NCBI GenBank assembly: GCA_030149685.1
Contig: JASLGI010000076.1
Coordinates: 1 to 5,090, forward strand
Source: Bacillaceae bacterium
Lineage (GTDB): Bacteria > Bacillota > Bacilli > Bacillales_A > Planococcaceae
Direction: 5' to 3'
Length of the DNA stretch: 5,090 bases
This document shows, piece after piece, positions 5,040-5,090 of this stretch; position 1 is the first letter of the stretch, and each line of letters starts with the position of its first letter. The notes beneath the pieces were generated by a model, which was not told where the DNA came from, searched no databases, and saw only the letters and a program-made list of their open reading frames with translations. The position numbers were made by a program, and so were the translations under genes.

Positions 5040-5090
5040 ATGTCCTATCGTATTTTGTTATCTAAGCGACAATTCAATCTGTTAAAATTA
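5040..5090 (+). CDS. N-terminal 17 codons of an unidentified gene, possibly a regulator
   Basis: The ATG at 5040 is well placed after an AGAGGTG site and stays open to the right edge. The visible residues read MSYRILLSKRQFNLLKL. An opening of the type 'LLSKRQ..LLKLL' is seen at the first helix of the winged helix-turn-helix in Mga/BglG-like regulators of Bacillota, but 17 residues are far too few to assign a family, and that comparison is only a hint. It faces away from ydbS across about 600 bp and so is a separate transcription unit. Confidence 0.55.
   Translation, partial: MSYRILLSKRQFNLLKL

Overview
This window looks like chromosome from a low-to-moderate G+C member of the Bacillales (Bacillota). 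The evidence is the AGGAGG-type ribosome binding sites, the use of TTG starts, the U-tailed intrinsic terminators and the gene neighbourhood. That neighbourhood (ydbS-ydbT, a convergent rhomboid gene, then acpS and alr) is the one I know from Bacillus subtilis. I cannot name the genus from the sequence alone.

Layout from left to right. Bases 1-112 hold the 5' end of an unrecognised minus-strand gene with a TTG start. Bases 188-1670 hold alr (alanine racemase) and acpS (holo-ACP synthase) on the minus strand, overlapping by 32 nt. A 66-bp divergent gap then leads into a plus-strand rhomboid protease gene (1737-2363). A bidirectional hairpin terminator separates it from ydbT (2402-3943), which is convergent and preceded by ydbS (3936-4415). 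These two genes overlap by 8 nt and encode membrane proteins with bacterial PH (DUF304-type) domains. Bases 4416-5039 contain no convincing protein gene. They do contain a strong terminator whose U-tract faces the minus strand (4483-4516), a GC-richer stretch able to form nested helices (about 4517-4680), a perfect 12-bp inverted repeat (4735-4767) and a very AT-rich segment. A new plus-strand gene with a good ribosome binding site starts at 5040 and leaves the window after 17 codons.

Functionally most of the window is envelope and lipid housekeeping. AcpS activates acyl carrier protein for fatty acid synthesis. Alr supplies D-alanine for peptidoglycan. The rhomboid is an intramembrane serine protease. 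YdbS/YdbT are membrane proteins linked in B. subtilis to resistance to bacteriocins made by related bacilli. Compared with the B. subtilis order as I recall it, the lipoprotein gene ydcC between acpS and alr is missing, and the gene after alr does not look like the EndoAI antitoxin.

The least explained part is 4481-4680. It is an apparent minus-strand transcript ending in an intrinsic terminator just upstream of ydbS, and could be a small RNA or an attenuator leader for ydbST. I found no clear evidence of a new defence or mobile system. No tRNA, rRNA, CRISPR array or intact insertion sequence is visible.
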